From Ambrosia x helenae (Eukaryota; Streptophyta; Magnoliopsida; Asterales; Asteraceae), in contig CM061231.1 of assembly GCA_030844895.1 (NCBI GenBank), forward strand, positions 155,091,889 to 155,155,888: a stretch of DNA of 64,000 bases, in the 5' to 3' direction. Positions 44,759 through 56,394 of the stretch are shown here, piece by piece (within the stretch, counting starts at the first letter, position 1; the number at the start of each line of letters is the position of its first letter). The notes under the pieces were generated by a model. That model was not told where the DNA came from. It searched no databases and saw only the letters and a program-made list of their open reading frames with translations. Position numbers and translations under genes: made by a program.

Positions 44759-45525
44759 CCTACAAATTCCGCGTTTATGAAATATTCTACTTTCCTAATT
44801 CTTTGTGACTTTGTTCTACAATATTTATGAAGATAGAGAATATTTATGAAGATAGAGACTAGTACAAAATAGACTTTTTTTTTTGTATAACCGTTCAAGA
44901 TAGAATGGTAGAACAAAAGGTCATCCACGTTTGCAATCGCAGACAACACTTGTGGCCGGGTGCGTCACCAATTCTAGGGAAACTCAATGCCTGAAGACCC
45001 ACTATGGTAAGACGTCTGACTCGCGCATGACATTTTGTCACGAACGAGACTCCAACCGATGACGTTCTCTAGAGAAAGTCATCTGGATATCACTAAAGCA
45101 TTGTCTATTTGGATCATACTACGTCTACTCCTAAATCTGCACAACTTGTCTTCGATGAGACTTAACTCTTAACATATGGGAATGACACCATCACAACACC
45201 TAGACCAAGAGGTCATGGGTTCTTAGCTTTACTAATTGTGAGATTTAGTTGTTGTTGTTTCCATAGTAAAAAAGTAAGATGATCATCGAAGCAAATTTTT
45301 GTATGTTTTAAGATTTATTATTTATTTATTTTTGACAAAGAGGAACAACATCCAGAAAATTTTTCTATAAATTTAACAAAAAAAAATTACATGAGAAAAA
45401 GTAGACTTAGAAAGATGAGATTTACCAAGTTAGAATCTAGAGACAAACCCTCATGAAAAACCAACTCCTACAAACAATTTACAAAATAACCAATACGCAC
45501 TGTATTACTTGCGTGCTACTAAAGT
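44541..45525. other. Upstream region of EXO70 copy 1 and intergenic DNA
   Basis: Contains a 27-A tract near 44731 and a direct repeat GAAGATAGAGA at about 44828. The stretch 44950-45250 is less AT-rich but has no ORF or known motif. Confidence 0.4.
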
Positions 45526-45526
45526 T

Positions 45527-45975
45527 TGGCTCGAAATTTTTTTTTTGAAACAAACCAAGCTTAAACAAGTTTAAGCTCGAGCCTAAGCCTAAAAAACAAG
45601 CTCGTTTAGTAAACAAGGTTGAGTCTGAGCTTGCTTGCAAGCCTAATGAGCCCACTATTTATATAAGTTTTAATTAATATGTTAAATAAATATTAATTAA
45701 TAATTACGATTAATAAAGATTGAAAAATAACAAAATTAGATATAATTTAATAATTAATATTAATATTATTTAATTAACTATAAATAATAAATTATAAACA
45801 AACAGAGCATGAACGGAACTTGAGCTTTAGAAACGCTCGAATCAAGCAAAGCTCGAACGTTAGAAACAAAGCTCAAATTAAGTCGAGCACGAGCTCAAGC
45901 TTTCATAAGTTAAACAAGCTCAAGCTCAAGCCTAGTTAAGTTCGGACTTAACTCAACTCATTTGCACCCCCCACT
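45527..45975. mobile_element. Degraded hAT-like MITE with AGCTCGAGC interior
   Basis: The interior repeats AAGCTTAAACAAG, TCGAGCCTAAGCC and CAAGCTCAAGC, and the right end CATTTGCACCCCCCAC resembles the hAT terminus (GGGTGCAAATG on the minus strand). The left terminus and target duplication are not recognisable. Confidence 0.45.
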
Positions 45976-46064
45976 AGTTAATCCACTTCGTATGCATATC
46001 ATGCCACAGTTAACACGATACAAAAGGATTTTGGGCCAACGAAACAGGGGATAGTTAGTATACA

Positions 46065-46689
46065 TAGGGCTGTAAACAAACCAAACGTTCGGTGAACAGT
46101 TCGTAAACCGTTCGGCGGGAAGTTCGTTTGTGTCCGTTTGTTTAATAAATGAACGAACACGAACAAAAAATTTCGTTTGATTAACTAAACAAACAAACAC
46201 GAACAAATGTCTCGTTCGTTCGATTGCATTTGTGAACGTTCGACAATGTGTTTGTTTATGTTCGTTTATTTATATTCGTTCGTGTATGTTTGTTTATGTT
46301 CGATCACTAGTTGAAACTTATGATAATTATGAACTTTTGAATTAGGAATATCATGTATTCATGCCTATGCCTAAGTAATTTTAGATAATTATGCCTAAGT
46401 TAGTACAATTTGACTTATCGACATTGTTTAGTAGATGTACTTTGTCTAACAGTTAATATTAACAACGTTTTTTTAGTTAGTTGCATATTAAATGTTTGTT
46501 TTTGTTTGTTTTTGTTCAAGACCCGTGTTCACGAATAGTTCGCAAACAACTGAATTTCTTAACAAACAAACACAAACATAGAATTATGTTCGTTAGTGTG
46601 TTCGTGAACGGTTCGTTTGTCCAAGAAACCTTAAAAAACAAACACGAACAAAGCCTTGTTCGTGTTCGTTTGATTCGTTTACAGCCCTA
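46065..46689. mobile_element. hAT MITE with TTCGTTTG-rich interior
   Basis: The 625-bp element begins TAGGGCTGTAAACAAACC and ends GATTCGTTTACAGCCCTA, with a perfect 8-bp duplication AGTATACA (46057-46064 and 46690-46697). The interior is built of GTTCGTTTG, GAACGAAC and AACACGAAC words in both orientations. It lies between EXO70 copies 1 and 2. Confidence 0.92.
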
Positions 46690-46912
46690 AGTATACAGTA
46701 TTTGGTTTCATAGACTAATGAAACATGTAAAACACATCCAAATATACTTTCTCCCCTTGATTTATATTACAAAAACCAATAGTAAAAACATAAGACAACT
46801 TGCTACAAGTGTTGGCTTTATTTACAAAATGGATATAGAACAGAGATGATACGAGGTCAGAAAACTATACAACCCTGAGAAAACAATTTGGTGATTGTAA
46901 GTTAAACGGTGG

Positions 46913-48537
46913 TCATCTGCAAACATAGAATCCTTGGATGACAGACTCAATGTCTTCGACAGAGTACTTCACATATGTCCCCAAACTAGGTTCTTTCTTT
47001 ATATGAACAAGAAAGGAAGTATAAGTAGTCACCACCATTTCAACAATCAATTTTCGAAGCTCGAACACGAGTCCGGAATCTGGGATTACTACTTCCCCAA
47101 GATCCTTTTCAAGTTTCTCAAATTCACTATTAAATCTCTTCAATCTATGTTCCAATTTTGTAGCTCTAAAAGATAAAATCCTAATTTTGTTCAATCCCCA
47201 TATCTTAAATTCTTCAAAGCCACATCAAATGTTAATTTCAGGTAATCTGACCTCGCCTGTTCAAATTTGTCAATCAACTTGTTAAGATTGTCACCTGCTA
47301 CAATTTCTAATAACTTTGGATTTTCTTGGATATTCTGAATGATGTAATGGAAGTTGTTCATAGCAAAGAACCGACTAGCAGACGCATCTTTGCATAGCTT
47401 TGATTTAACCTCTAAATTGGACACCAAGCTCGTTATGATGCAAATTGAATGTGAAAAATCTCCAGATATGCTTGCATCGGCATCCATGAATGGAAGATCA
47501 AGTAGAGACAGTCTCATCAAATTTAGCTTGTGGCATAGCTTGTAAACAAAACTCATCACATACATTGACAGCCAGTGGATCGGTTGATCATCAAGCACTT
47601 GAGATTGATCATTAACCAAAGCATTCCCCATCATTGGCAGACTTTTGTTTGCTTTATCAGCAAGTTCGTTGATAATCTGATAAGCTCTAGTTCTTAAGAA
47701 TTCTGATGAGTGTGAATGAAATAAACCATTAATTGACGGTATGAGATCAGATAATGTGTCAACCAGGTCTAAGATTTTAAAAAGCCTTTCAAAAGCAGGA
47801 TGAACGGAGCTAAATGCTTCTGCAGTGTCCAACAGTTGAATCGCATGATCTGAGATAGTATCCATAAGGCAATTATCAATTGTTTCATCTCCGAGATCGT
47901 AGAAAACCATGCCACAGAACCACTTCTCGGTTTGAAAGTAGTATTCAAAACAGATCTTTGCTGCTTTGATCCAAATTATAATCTTGGATTCCAACACTCC
48001 CCACTCCAAGCGCCGACAGCTGTTTATGCACAATTTCTCTACTTTCAAATGTTGAAAAAGAGCACCGATGAAAGATCTTCTTTCGCTAACATACACTTTC
48101 AAACATTCATTCAGGAATCCAGAAGAATCCATCCTCAAGGCGATATTTCGTAGATCACTAATCGCCTCCGCGCTCATTGAATTAACATAATCATCTTTAT
48201 CTACTTCATCTTCATATACTTCGTAATTGCTGGAAACGCTGTCCGTCATTGTCGTCGAATCGGTGCAAAAATCAGGGTATAGAGATACATGTACATTGGC
48301 ATGGACTTTCAATATACTACGAAACTCCTCAGCGAGCCGAGACATGGCGATCCGTATTGCAGATTCGGCCTCTTTCCGTTCATCTTCCGAGTCGGTAGAT
48401 TCAATCCTCCGTCGAATTTCATCTACCGCCTGTAAATATGGAACAATTTCCTCGCGACGGTCGAGGAATATGAACAGTTTCTGGTTGGTAGCGGAGGCCC
48501 AACGGTAAATGATCGCGGTCGCTGAATCGGTCGTCAT
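46913..48537 (-). pseudogene. EXO70 copy 2, single-base frameshift near the C-terminus
   Basis: Paralogue of copy 1, starting MTTDSATAIIYRWASATNQK. The frame stays open for 448 residues (48537-47191) and then stops at KNLRYGD. Copy 1 reads KNLRFEGLNKIKILSF at this point. The remaining 90 or so residues (NKIRILSFRATKLEHRLKRF to VIQGFYVCR) are conserved in another frame at 47194-46913. A single missing base beside the GGGG run at about 47195 explains it. The product would lack the last helices of the EXO70 domain, which bind membrane lipids. Otherwise it is well conserved, so either a recent pseudogene or a sequence error fits. Confidence 0.88.
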
Positions 48538-48913
48538 TGCAATTCAAATTCTGGAAGTTTGACAAGGATTTAAGGAGTGGAACCAGAAGTTTATTTGTGT
48601 GATAACTTTTAATTAAGCTAATGGTGGATACAACAACATCCTGAGTTGGCTCCTTTAAATATCGACAAAGTAAGAAAAGAGCCGCGTTTAATGGAATGGT
48701 AAAGTAGGAGGAAGATTACTAGAAATGTAAATGTAGCTTCCTTTGGTTTGTCTTTCCTACAAAATGCCGCGTTTTATCCAATTTAATTGCACTTTCCCAA
48801 TTCTGGTAAATTGGGTGTATGTATTTCTAAAGACTTTATTTGTAAATAGATATATCTAGGCTATATGTATCATGTGAAAACCATAAGTTAGAAAACCCGT
48901 GAAAACTCTATGT
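48538..48913. other. Upstream region of EXO70 copy 2
   Basis: AT-rich 5' flank. Short similarity to the copy 1 flank is visible (AAGGATTTAA, GTGTGAT, AATTGAGCTAAT-like), as expected from gene duplication. Confidence 0.4.
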
Positions 48914-48921
48914 AACAACCA

Positions 48922-49547
48922 ATGTTTTTATAACCGGGTCAGACATTAAACCGGATGTCTTAATTCTTAAAGGTTCATTGGTCGGATCGGTTCAACCGGA
49001 TTAAAGAACCAGACAATATATTAAATAATTTTAAATTATTTATAATAGATTAGAATATTAAAATATTAATTTAAAATAAAAACATAAAGATATTAAATAA
49101 GATACTGTTTAAAAATGTATTATAAAAAGCTTACCAATACACTCTCAAACAAAAAGTAAATTTTCTTTCATCTTTTCGTCACTCTCCAACTTTTCTCTTT
49201 CTTGTTTCTCCTACATCAATACCATCACAACTCATCGTCTTTTCCATATCCACCATAACGAGGGTTGGCATGGCTCAGATACGGTAAAATCTGGCTAAAA
49301 CGAGATGAATATTTGTCAGTTCCAGGCACATATCCGACAGTTCCGATGCAGAGAGCCTAGCACCACTGATTATTCTTCATCTCCGGCCCGGTCGCTTACC
49401 ACGGTTCCCCGGTCTGACTGCCAGTACGCGGTCAAACTACTGGTCCGATGCACAACCGGTCCTGTCCATCGACTCGGACTAGCCGAGGCTCCGTTTCCCG
49501 GTTCGACCGGTCCAACCAGCCGGTCCGGTCCGGGTCTGAAAACATTG
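48922..49547. mobile_element. CCGG-rich hAT element
   Basis: The 626-bp insert begins CAATGTTTTTATAACCGGGT and ends CCGGGTCTGAAAACATTG, with a perfect 8-bp duplication GTAACAAC (48914-48921 and 49548-49555). The right part is GC-rich with CCGGTCC and GGTTCGACC words. Related to 36517-37246. Confidence 0.9.
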
Positions 49548-50167
49548 GTAACAACATTGTTTTTTCTATTTTTTTTAGAATAGCTTGTATACTTAATTTT
49601 ATTAGTTTCGACAACAAAAAAATTAAAAAAGCGCCGAATAGATTTTTTAAAAAAATTATGTAACAAACTTTAGGTAACAATGCTGACGTATGATAAAAAC
49701 CTAGTTTGATGTGTAACAAAATAATCTACCTGACGAGATGAATATTTGTCAGTTCCAGGCACATATCCGACAGTTCCGATGCAGAGAGCCTAGCACCACT
49801 GATTATTCTTCATCTCCGGCCCGGTCGCTTACCACGGTTCCCCAGTCTGACCGCCAGTATGCCGGTCAAACTACTGGTCCGATGCACAACCAGTCCTGTC
49901 CATCGACTCGGACTGGCCGAGGCTCCGTTTCCCGGTTCGACCGGTCCAACCAGCCGGTCCGGTCCGGGTCTGAAAACATTGGTAACAACATTGTTTTTTC
50001 TATTTTTTTTAGAATAGCTTGTATACTTAATTTTATTAGTTTCGACAACAAAAAAAATTAAAAAAGCGCCGAATAGATTTTTTAAAAAAATTATGTAACA
50101 AACTTTAGGTAACAATGCTGACGTATGATAAAAACCTAGTTTGATGTGTAACAAAATAATCTACCTG
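49301..50167. repeat. 433-bp tandem duplication across the end of a hAT element
   Basis: CGAGATGAATATTTGTCAGT occurs at 49301 and again at 49734, and the following 433 bases are repeated with only about ten differences and one A-run indel. The unit holds the right 247 bp of the hAT element, its right target duplication and about 185 bp of flank ending CTACCTGA. The copy borders are sharp, so the duplication is younger than the hAT insertion. Confidence 0.93.
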
Positions 50168-50433
50168 ACGCTTTTTTTATTTTTTATTTTTTTTTGCCAA
50201 AACTAATAAAATTGAATATAACATCTATTCTGAAAAATTCAGGAAAAAAAATGTTTTTACATAGGGTTTTCACGGGTTATCTCAACTCAATAGGGTTTTT
50301 AAATTAGCCCAACCCTACATATCTATATCTATATCTATATTTAGGTTCAAGGTCAAGTTATCCTACACAGTGTAACAAAAATAAGAAGGGTGAAAATGAT
50401 ACAAAAAAACATAATAGATCATGAAATATGACA
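50168..50433. other. Intergenic, low-complexity
   Basis: A/T tracts and a TATCTA microsatellite (about 50319-50341). No gene. Confidence 0.4.
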
Positions 50434-50441
50434 CAATAAGC

Positions 50442-50927
50442 TAGGGGTGTAAACGAGCCAAGCCGAGCCCGAGCCTGACTGGGCTCGAGCTCGGCTCGTT
50501 ATGGTTTTATGAAGCTCGAGCTCGAGCTCGGCTCGGTTCGAGCCTAAAATCTTGAGCCCGAGCTCGGCTCACTAGCAAAATCAAAAGCTCGAGCTCGGCT
50601 CGGCTCGAGGTGATTTGAGAACAATCTTAAACGAGCTCAAAGCTCGGCTCGAGATCGCAAAAGCTCGGCTCGCGAGTGTTATTAAATGGGCATATGAAAT
50701 ACGGACTTGGGCTTTGGAGATGTGGGCTATAAATAACTTATAATTATGTTTAGGCTCGTTTAGGCTCGCGAGCCCAATCGAGCTTTATATTTAGGGCTCG
50801 GGCTCGATAACTAAACGAGTCATATTTTAGGCTCGGGCTCGGGCTCGTTAAGGCTCGGCTCGTTCGGGCTTTTTACCTAGCCGATCCCGGGTAGCTCTCG
50901 AGCCGCTACGTGTCATTTACACCTCTA
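50442..50927. mobile_element. hAT MITE with GAGCTCGGCTCG interior
   Basis: The 486-bp element begins TAGGGGTGTAAACGAGCC and ends TGTCATTTACACCTCTA, with a perfect 8-bp duplication CAATAAGC (50434-50441 and 50928-50935). The interior consists largely of GCTCGAGCTCGGCTCG-like words, many of them palindromic. Confidence 0.92.
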
Positions 50928-50935
50928 CAATAAGC

Positions 50936-51994
50936 CACAAAATATAACACAATATCAAAAAATATAACACAATGTTGTAGAAAAAAAACAACGAATCGCA
51001 AAAATGACACAATGTTGAAAATAAGAAAAAAGAAACAATGATACATAAAAGACACAATGATATAACGTAAATACTAAAAATTACAAGCTAAAAATCTGAA
51101 AAAGCGAAAATCTAAAAACTAAGATCGTAGGGTTCGATGAGACGGTTCAAATGCCGCTTAAATGAGTTCAATCGGAATCTGTTTGATACCCTTCCTACAA
51201 TTTCCTATTTTATTTCCCTGTGATTTGATCCTAACCCTCTATATCTATATTATTTGAAAAACTTAGAAAGTATACGGTACAAAAACCTCAATCTACAAAG
51301 TGTAGGAAAGAATAAGAGGGTGTCACGTGTAATGACAAATTTTTTTAGAAAACACGTTTCATAATTCCTGTCAGGGGTAGATTAGACATTTGATCGATCC
51401 CCGTAATCACGTTCAAATCCCCATCTAATCGGATTTGAATCTGCAATCTCCAACCACTACCATCAACCATCACCTCCGACCAGCAACTTCAACCTGCAAT
51501 CAGAGTTCAACCTGCGACCTCCGACGACCACCTCCAAACTCCAACCACCACCACGTGCAACCTCTTACCACCACTACCTGAATGTAACCACTACTTCCAA
51601 CATCCGGCCGTCCACCTGCATTTTAAACTTGCATGATTTTTCAAAATGAACTTGCTTGATTTCTCGACATGAACTTGCGTGATTGTTCAAAATAAACTTG
51701 AGTGATTTTTCAAAATGAATTTGTGTGAGGTTTTTTTTAGCATTTGCATGATTTTGTTGTAGATAAACATGCGTGATTGGCAGTGGCGGATTCAAGAATT
51801 TTTTTTTCAATGATGTCACTATTTTAGACATTCTAATTTTGTAGAACCGGACATAAAAATTTTCGGGTGGGTCAGTTTGATGGTTCGGGTCAGGTAAGGT
51901 TGATCACATAATACAAATATGATACAATAATTAAAAAAACATAGTCATTAAAAATAAAAAAAAACGCATAATATAAATTCGATGGTCTTATGAA
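50936..51994. other. Intergenic with a CCA-rich patch and 31-bp tandem repeats
   Basis: 51430-51600 is rich in CAACC/CACCTCC. 51620-51780 holds about five imperfect units of 25-31 bp (GAACTTGCNTGATTTTTCAAAA). No gene is supported; open frames here follow the repeats. Confidence 0.6.
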
Positions 51995-52510
51995 TCTATA
52001 CTATATTATAAAACATGAGGGAAGGACACCGGTAAAAGTTAAGTAATTACAACATTTTAAACTTATGGTACAACAACTTAGTGAAGTTAGTAAAGGGCCA
52101 AAATGGTCTTTCTAAATGAGTATTAAATTAAATGAGATGGAGAGAATAATCTTTTTACATAAAGATTAATTGTTTTTAAGTAATTACAAATGATAATGCA
52201 CATTGTACAAACCTTCTAAGTTATATGGATAATTAAATTTCAAATAAATATGTAATCACACCCATTAAAACCTTGTTCCTTACTAATGCTAACCCCCAAC
52301 TCTTTATGTCCTAGGGAAAATAGTAAATAAATATAGATGACAACCTTTCACTTTTCTCACTTCCCTCATACAATAGTTACTAACATCACATTTCTCTCTC
52401 TCATTCTGCAATGATCAAGGGGAGGAACACTCCAAATGATCTTTAATCTGGTAAGTAAATACGAACATTTTCATATCTTATTCACTATTGTTCATATTTG
52501 GTTGATAATC

Positions 52511-53663
52511 TGTGACATCCGCCCCTTATACATTTATCATACTAGTCCTTCGAATATTTTGGCATCCACAAATTCAATCTTATATTTTCTCGTTATCTCA
52601 AACAATTAAAGTTTAGACTTATATAAAATTTTTGTAATCTTCACATTTATTAACGTTTGGATAAACGTGTTACTTGTGAATACATACACACAAATTTTCG
52701 AAAATTGCAAAAAAAAAAAAAAAGAATATGTATTACATGAAAACAAGAAGACAAAATTGTTTACTACACCATATATCTTCATAACTTCAATTTTGACGTT
52801 TCATTTTCTTGTAACAACCAAAAAATTTATACCACCAAATCATTTCAAATAAAAGCCTCATTAAATTGAATAATTAGTATAGTGAAACCTATTTGGAATT
52901 AATTGAGAATTCATGTATAAGTTTAAGACCACATCTTCGCGAGCATCACCAACAAAATCACCATTCACCAGCTTCAACAATCTACTCCATCCATTCCCAT
53001 TGCACTCCATCGTTACCCTATCTTGCCATAGCGTGTTCTAGTTTCAACCATATGTGGCGCCATACACCGTACCGTTATAAACACCATTAAAATGATATTG
53101 TCGCTACTACACTACATTATGAGCCACCAACACTTCAAGTGTCATTGTTGTTGAGTCGTTAGTGTCAACCACTAACCTCACATAATCGGTTACTCAGACG
53201 ATTGCTTTTCCTCGCGAACCTTTTAAATTGGTTCTTCGTATAAGGTATCAAATAATATTTTGATTGCTTTAAATATTTCATGCATTCTTATATAAAATTC
53301 ATCTTCTAGAACTTAATATAATAAATCAAACTTGAGATTTATAAATCATACGTAAATGGTTCTATATATTTTGAAGAAGATTTATATGATCATGATTTTC
53401 GTTTGGCTAATTATATGCACTTAAATATGAGAAATAATTTGAACTGTTGCCACAATTTCAAAACAAAGGTATGCTACCTAGATTAATTGCTATATACAAA
53501 TTAGTATAGCCAATATATTATTACAATCGAAACTGTTTATGTTTATATCATTATACACGGGTTTTGAACATTTTTTGCAATTTATTACTTTTGTGTAAAA
53601 CAAAGTAACTCAAATTTTATTATGAACATGTATAATTAATATCATAAGTTATTACTAATCTTC

Positions 53664-53697
<34 letters not shown>

Positions 53698-54549
53698 TAA
53701 TTATATGCATATGTAAACTTAATTATTATTTTATTTAACATAAACTTTATCTATTATTAAGAATCATGGTTTATAATTTGAGATATTTTGTTCATCAAAT
53801 AAATCAAAAGTCAAATATTTTGCATAAACACTATAACTACAAAGGAACACCAATAGACACTAAGTCATCATTCTTAATTTACTTAGGTACCAGCAAGATT
53901 CATACTCATTGATTTCTTGCAAGTTCTTCATCACAATCAAAGTGAGTATATCTTTCCCCTTTTTCATGTTTTACTCTTTTGGGGTTGTTCATGTACACTA
54001 TGACTAAATGTTATTCTTTCACTAAATGCAATTCTCATGTGTGTTTGCGTTATGTTAATTTGTGTGTCTATGACTTGTCAAAATCATTAACCTTTGAGGG
54101 CCTGGCATTTCAATGAATAGTACTATGGTATATACCCTTGTGACTCTGTTGAGAGTCCTTGTCATTGCTATGTATTACATTACTACTAGCGCATACTATA
54201 TATATCTGCTTTTCTTTACATAGGGTTGATTTTGAACGGATATTACTTATTACATAATTGCAAATGGTACCGCACATGAATTGCTAAACACTTTTCCTAC
54301 TACATTTATTCAAACAGGGTATGCTCACCAATACATTTTGTATTGACCAAATCATTTTTCGTACATGTTTCAGGTTCTTATGTGATTACTGTATCTTAGT
54401 TAGATTGCTAGTCGTAATTGTTGTATTACTTCAAATGTAATAAATTATTAAATTCAATGTATTCAAATTTACATTTCTAGTCCATGAGCTATTGAACAAT
54501 CGTCACTACGTGGCATCTCGATGTTTCCGCCATCGGTTGGGGTGTTACA
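52511..54549 (+). mobile_element. Solo LTR (family A) nested in the Helitron
   Basis: The 2039-bp LTR starts TGTGACATCCGCCCCTTA and ends CATCGGTTGGGGTGTTACA, with a perfect 5-bp duplication TAATC (52506-52510 and 54550-54554). It is homologous to 5820-7239, especially in the last 600 bp (AAAGTGAGTAT, ATGTACACT, CGTCACTACGTG), but about 600 bp longer. It contains an ATT microsatellite. Confidence 0.9.
53664..53697. repeat. ATT microsatellite
   Basis: About eleven uninterrupted ATT units inside the solo LTR. Confidence 0.9.
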
Positions 54550-55290
54550 TAATCTCATGATTTTTCTCTAAAAATCTTAAAATACTTTCTCATGTTCTTT
54601 GACATCAGACCACATGGGAAGCAATACCCAAAGCATTGTGACGTCTTTGAAACACAAATCTTGTAAGTATCATCATCCATGAACGTTAAAACATCTTAAT
54701 GACTTTAATATTTATCAATATTTAATAACTATATCTTTTTTATTTCTAATCGTTATCATCAAATTGGGTTCATGAACACTTTTAAATTGGATAGCATCAA
54801 AAGGGGTTTTTTTTTTCTAGACGACAACCATAATAATAATATTAAGGGTTTATTAAAAGTATTGTGTTAGAATAATATAGTAACAGGTTGGATGCCGATT
54901 TTATTCAAATAACTCAAGTTTTTTACTCCCGTCGTCCCAATTTAATGTTCTTCTTGCCTTTTTTGTTTGTCCCAAATTAAATGTCCCATTCCAAAATAGA
55001 AAATCTTATTTACTATTGTTCATCTTTTGTTGATAATCTCATGATTTTCACCGAAAATCTTAAAACACTTTCTCATGCTCTTTGACATCAGACCGTATGG
55101 GAAGCAATACCCAAAGCGTTGTGACGTCTTTGAAATACAAATCTTGTAAGTATCTTCATTCATGCATGTTAAAACTTCTTAATGACTTTAATAATTTATC
55201 AATATCTAATAATGTTATGTTTTTTTTTTCTGATCATTATCATCAAATTCAGTTCACATACACTTTTATACCGGATAGCATCAAAATGCC
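54550..55290. repeat. Duplication inside the Helitron, period 483
   Basis: GACATCAGACC at 54601 recurs at 55084 with about 200 bp of surrounding homology (GGGAAGCAATACCCAAAGC, GTGACGTCTTTGAAA, CAAATCTTGTAAGTAT). The homology continues left as TTGTTGATAATC; in the first copy this is where the solo LTR split the unit (52501-52510). Confidence 0.85.
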
Positions 55291-56394
55291 ATAACATCAA
55301 GGGAAATAAATAGAGTTTGGCAAGTTAACTATGCTTTGTATAATTCTGTTTTTTATAGTGTTTAGTGCCCTAAACTATTGTGGTAGATGTAACAGTGAGA
55401 AAGAAGATAAAAGGAACTCATCCTTTAACAAATGCAACAGTGAAAGAGGAAGATGAAGTAGTGATATAAGAAGATGAAACTCTCGGTCGCTTTTTTTATG
55501 AGAGTCTCAACGATGAAGACAGGTGGTCGAACAATGTAGTTGGTGTGTGTGACAAAAGTTGATTTCATTACGATGCAGTTGGTTGACATTTGGGATTTAT
55601 TCTTAAATTACTATCTTCATGACTGATATTTGCCTATCTGTGTGTTCAAATATTATTTTCAAATTATGTACTATATATTATGGTTGATATTTTGTTATTC
55701 GTGCGTTTTTTATTATTTAATTATAATACGTATCGCTCATGACATCTATAGACCGCAACAATCCTATGAGAAAGAAAATTAACAAAAGTACTATAAAACA
55801 TTTCACGAGAGAATTGATAAACTAACGGAAAACAATTGCTGCATTGTAAATTGTAATCTACACTGCATAGAGCGATAATAAACTTGCATTATGTGCCGCA
55901 ATATATGTCGTCCCGCTGCATCGCGCGGGCATCCCACTAGTAAAAAAACAATACTTAGAGTTGTTCCCTACGAGTTTTCATCTTTTGAAAACGTTGCATT
56001 ACATCTTCGACCGTAACTTCTTAGAAGAACTCTTTTTCAATGTAACAAATGCAAAAATCGTTCATGATGATAGGGTTTAAAGGAAGAAAAAATTACACCG
56101 TTAGTCCTTATGGTTTCCACCTAATTTCAGTGTAAGGTACTAAGGTTTTATTGTTTCTGTTTAAGGTATTAACCTTTTAATTTGTTTCAATGTCAGGTAT
56201 TAGGGACTAACCTAGTTAAAACTTAATTGAGTTTGAGGGTATTGAAGCAGTTAGGAGGAAGAGAGGAGTCTGATGGCAACCTTTAAACTTAATATTATTA
56301 TTAATAATAATATTCTTGTTCTGTTATTGCATTGATCTTGAATTCCTGTAGTCAAAATCCAATTAAGGGCTGTTTCTAGGGGTTATATAGATCA

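Larger units (their letters stand above)
51995..55940 (+). mobile_element. Non-autonomous Helitron, complete
   Basis: The 3946-bp element starts TCTATACTATATTATAAAAC after an A (51994) and ends CATCCCACTAG before a T (55941). A hairpin CCCGC (55912-55916)/GCGGG (55925-55929) lies 11 bases before the CTAG end. TC start, 3' hairpin, CTRR end and A/T insertion without duplication are the defining Helitron features. No Rep-helicase ORF is present. A solo LTR (52511-54549) is nested inside, so the Helitron itself is about 1.9 kb. Confidence 0.93.

Noticed and set aside
46065..46689. Tandem satellite or telomere-like repeat
   Set aside because: The repeats are bounded by hAT inverted ends and an 8-bp duplication, so they are MITE interior.
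48960..50160. Frames in the CCGG-rich repeats that look like conserved duplicate proteins
   Set aside because: The identity of the two frames comes from the 433-bp DNA duplication, not from protein selection.
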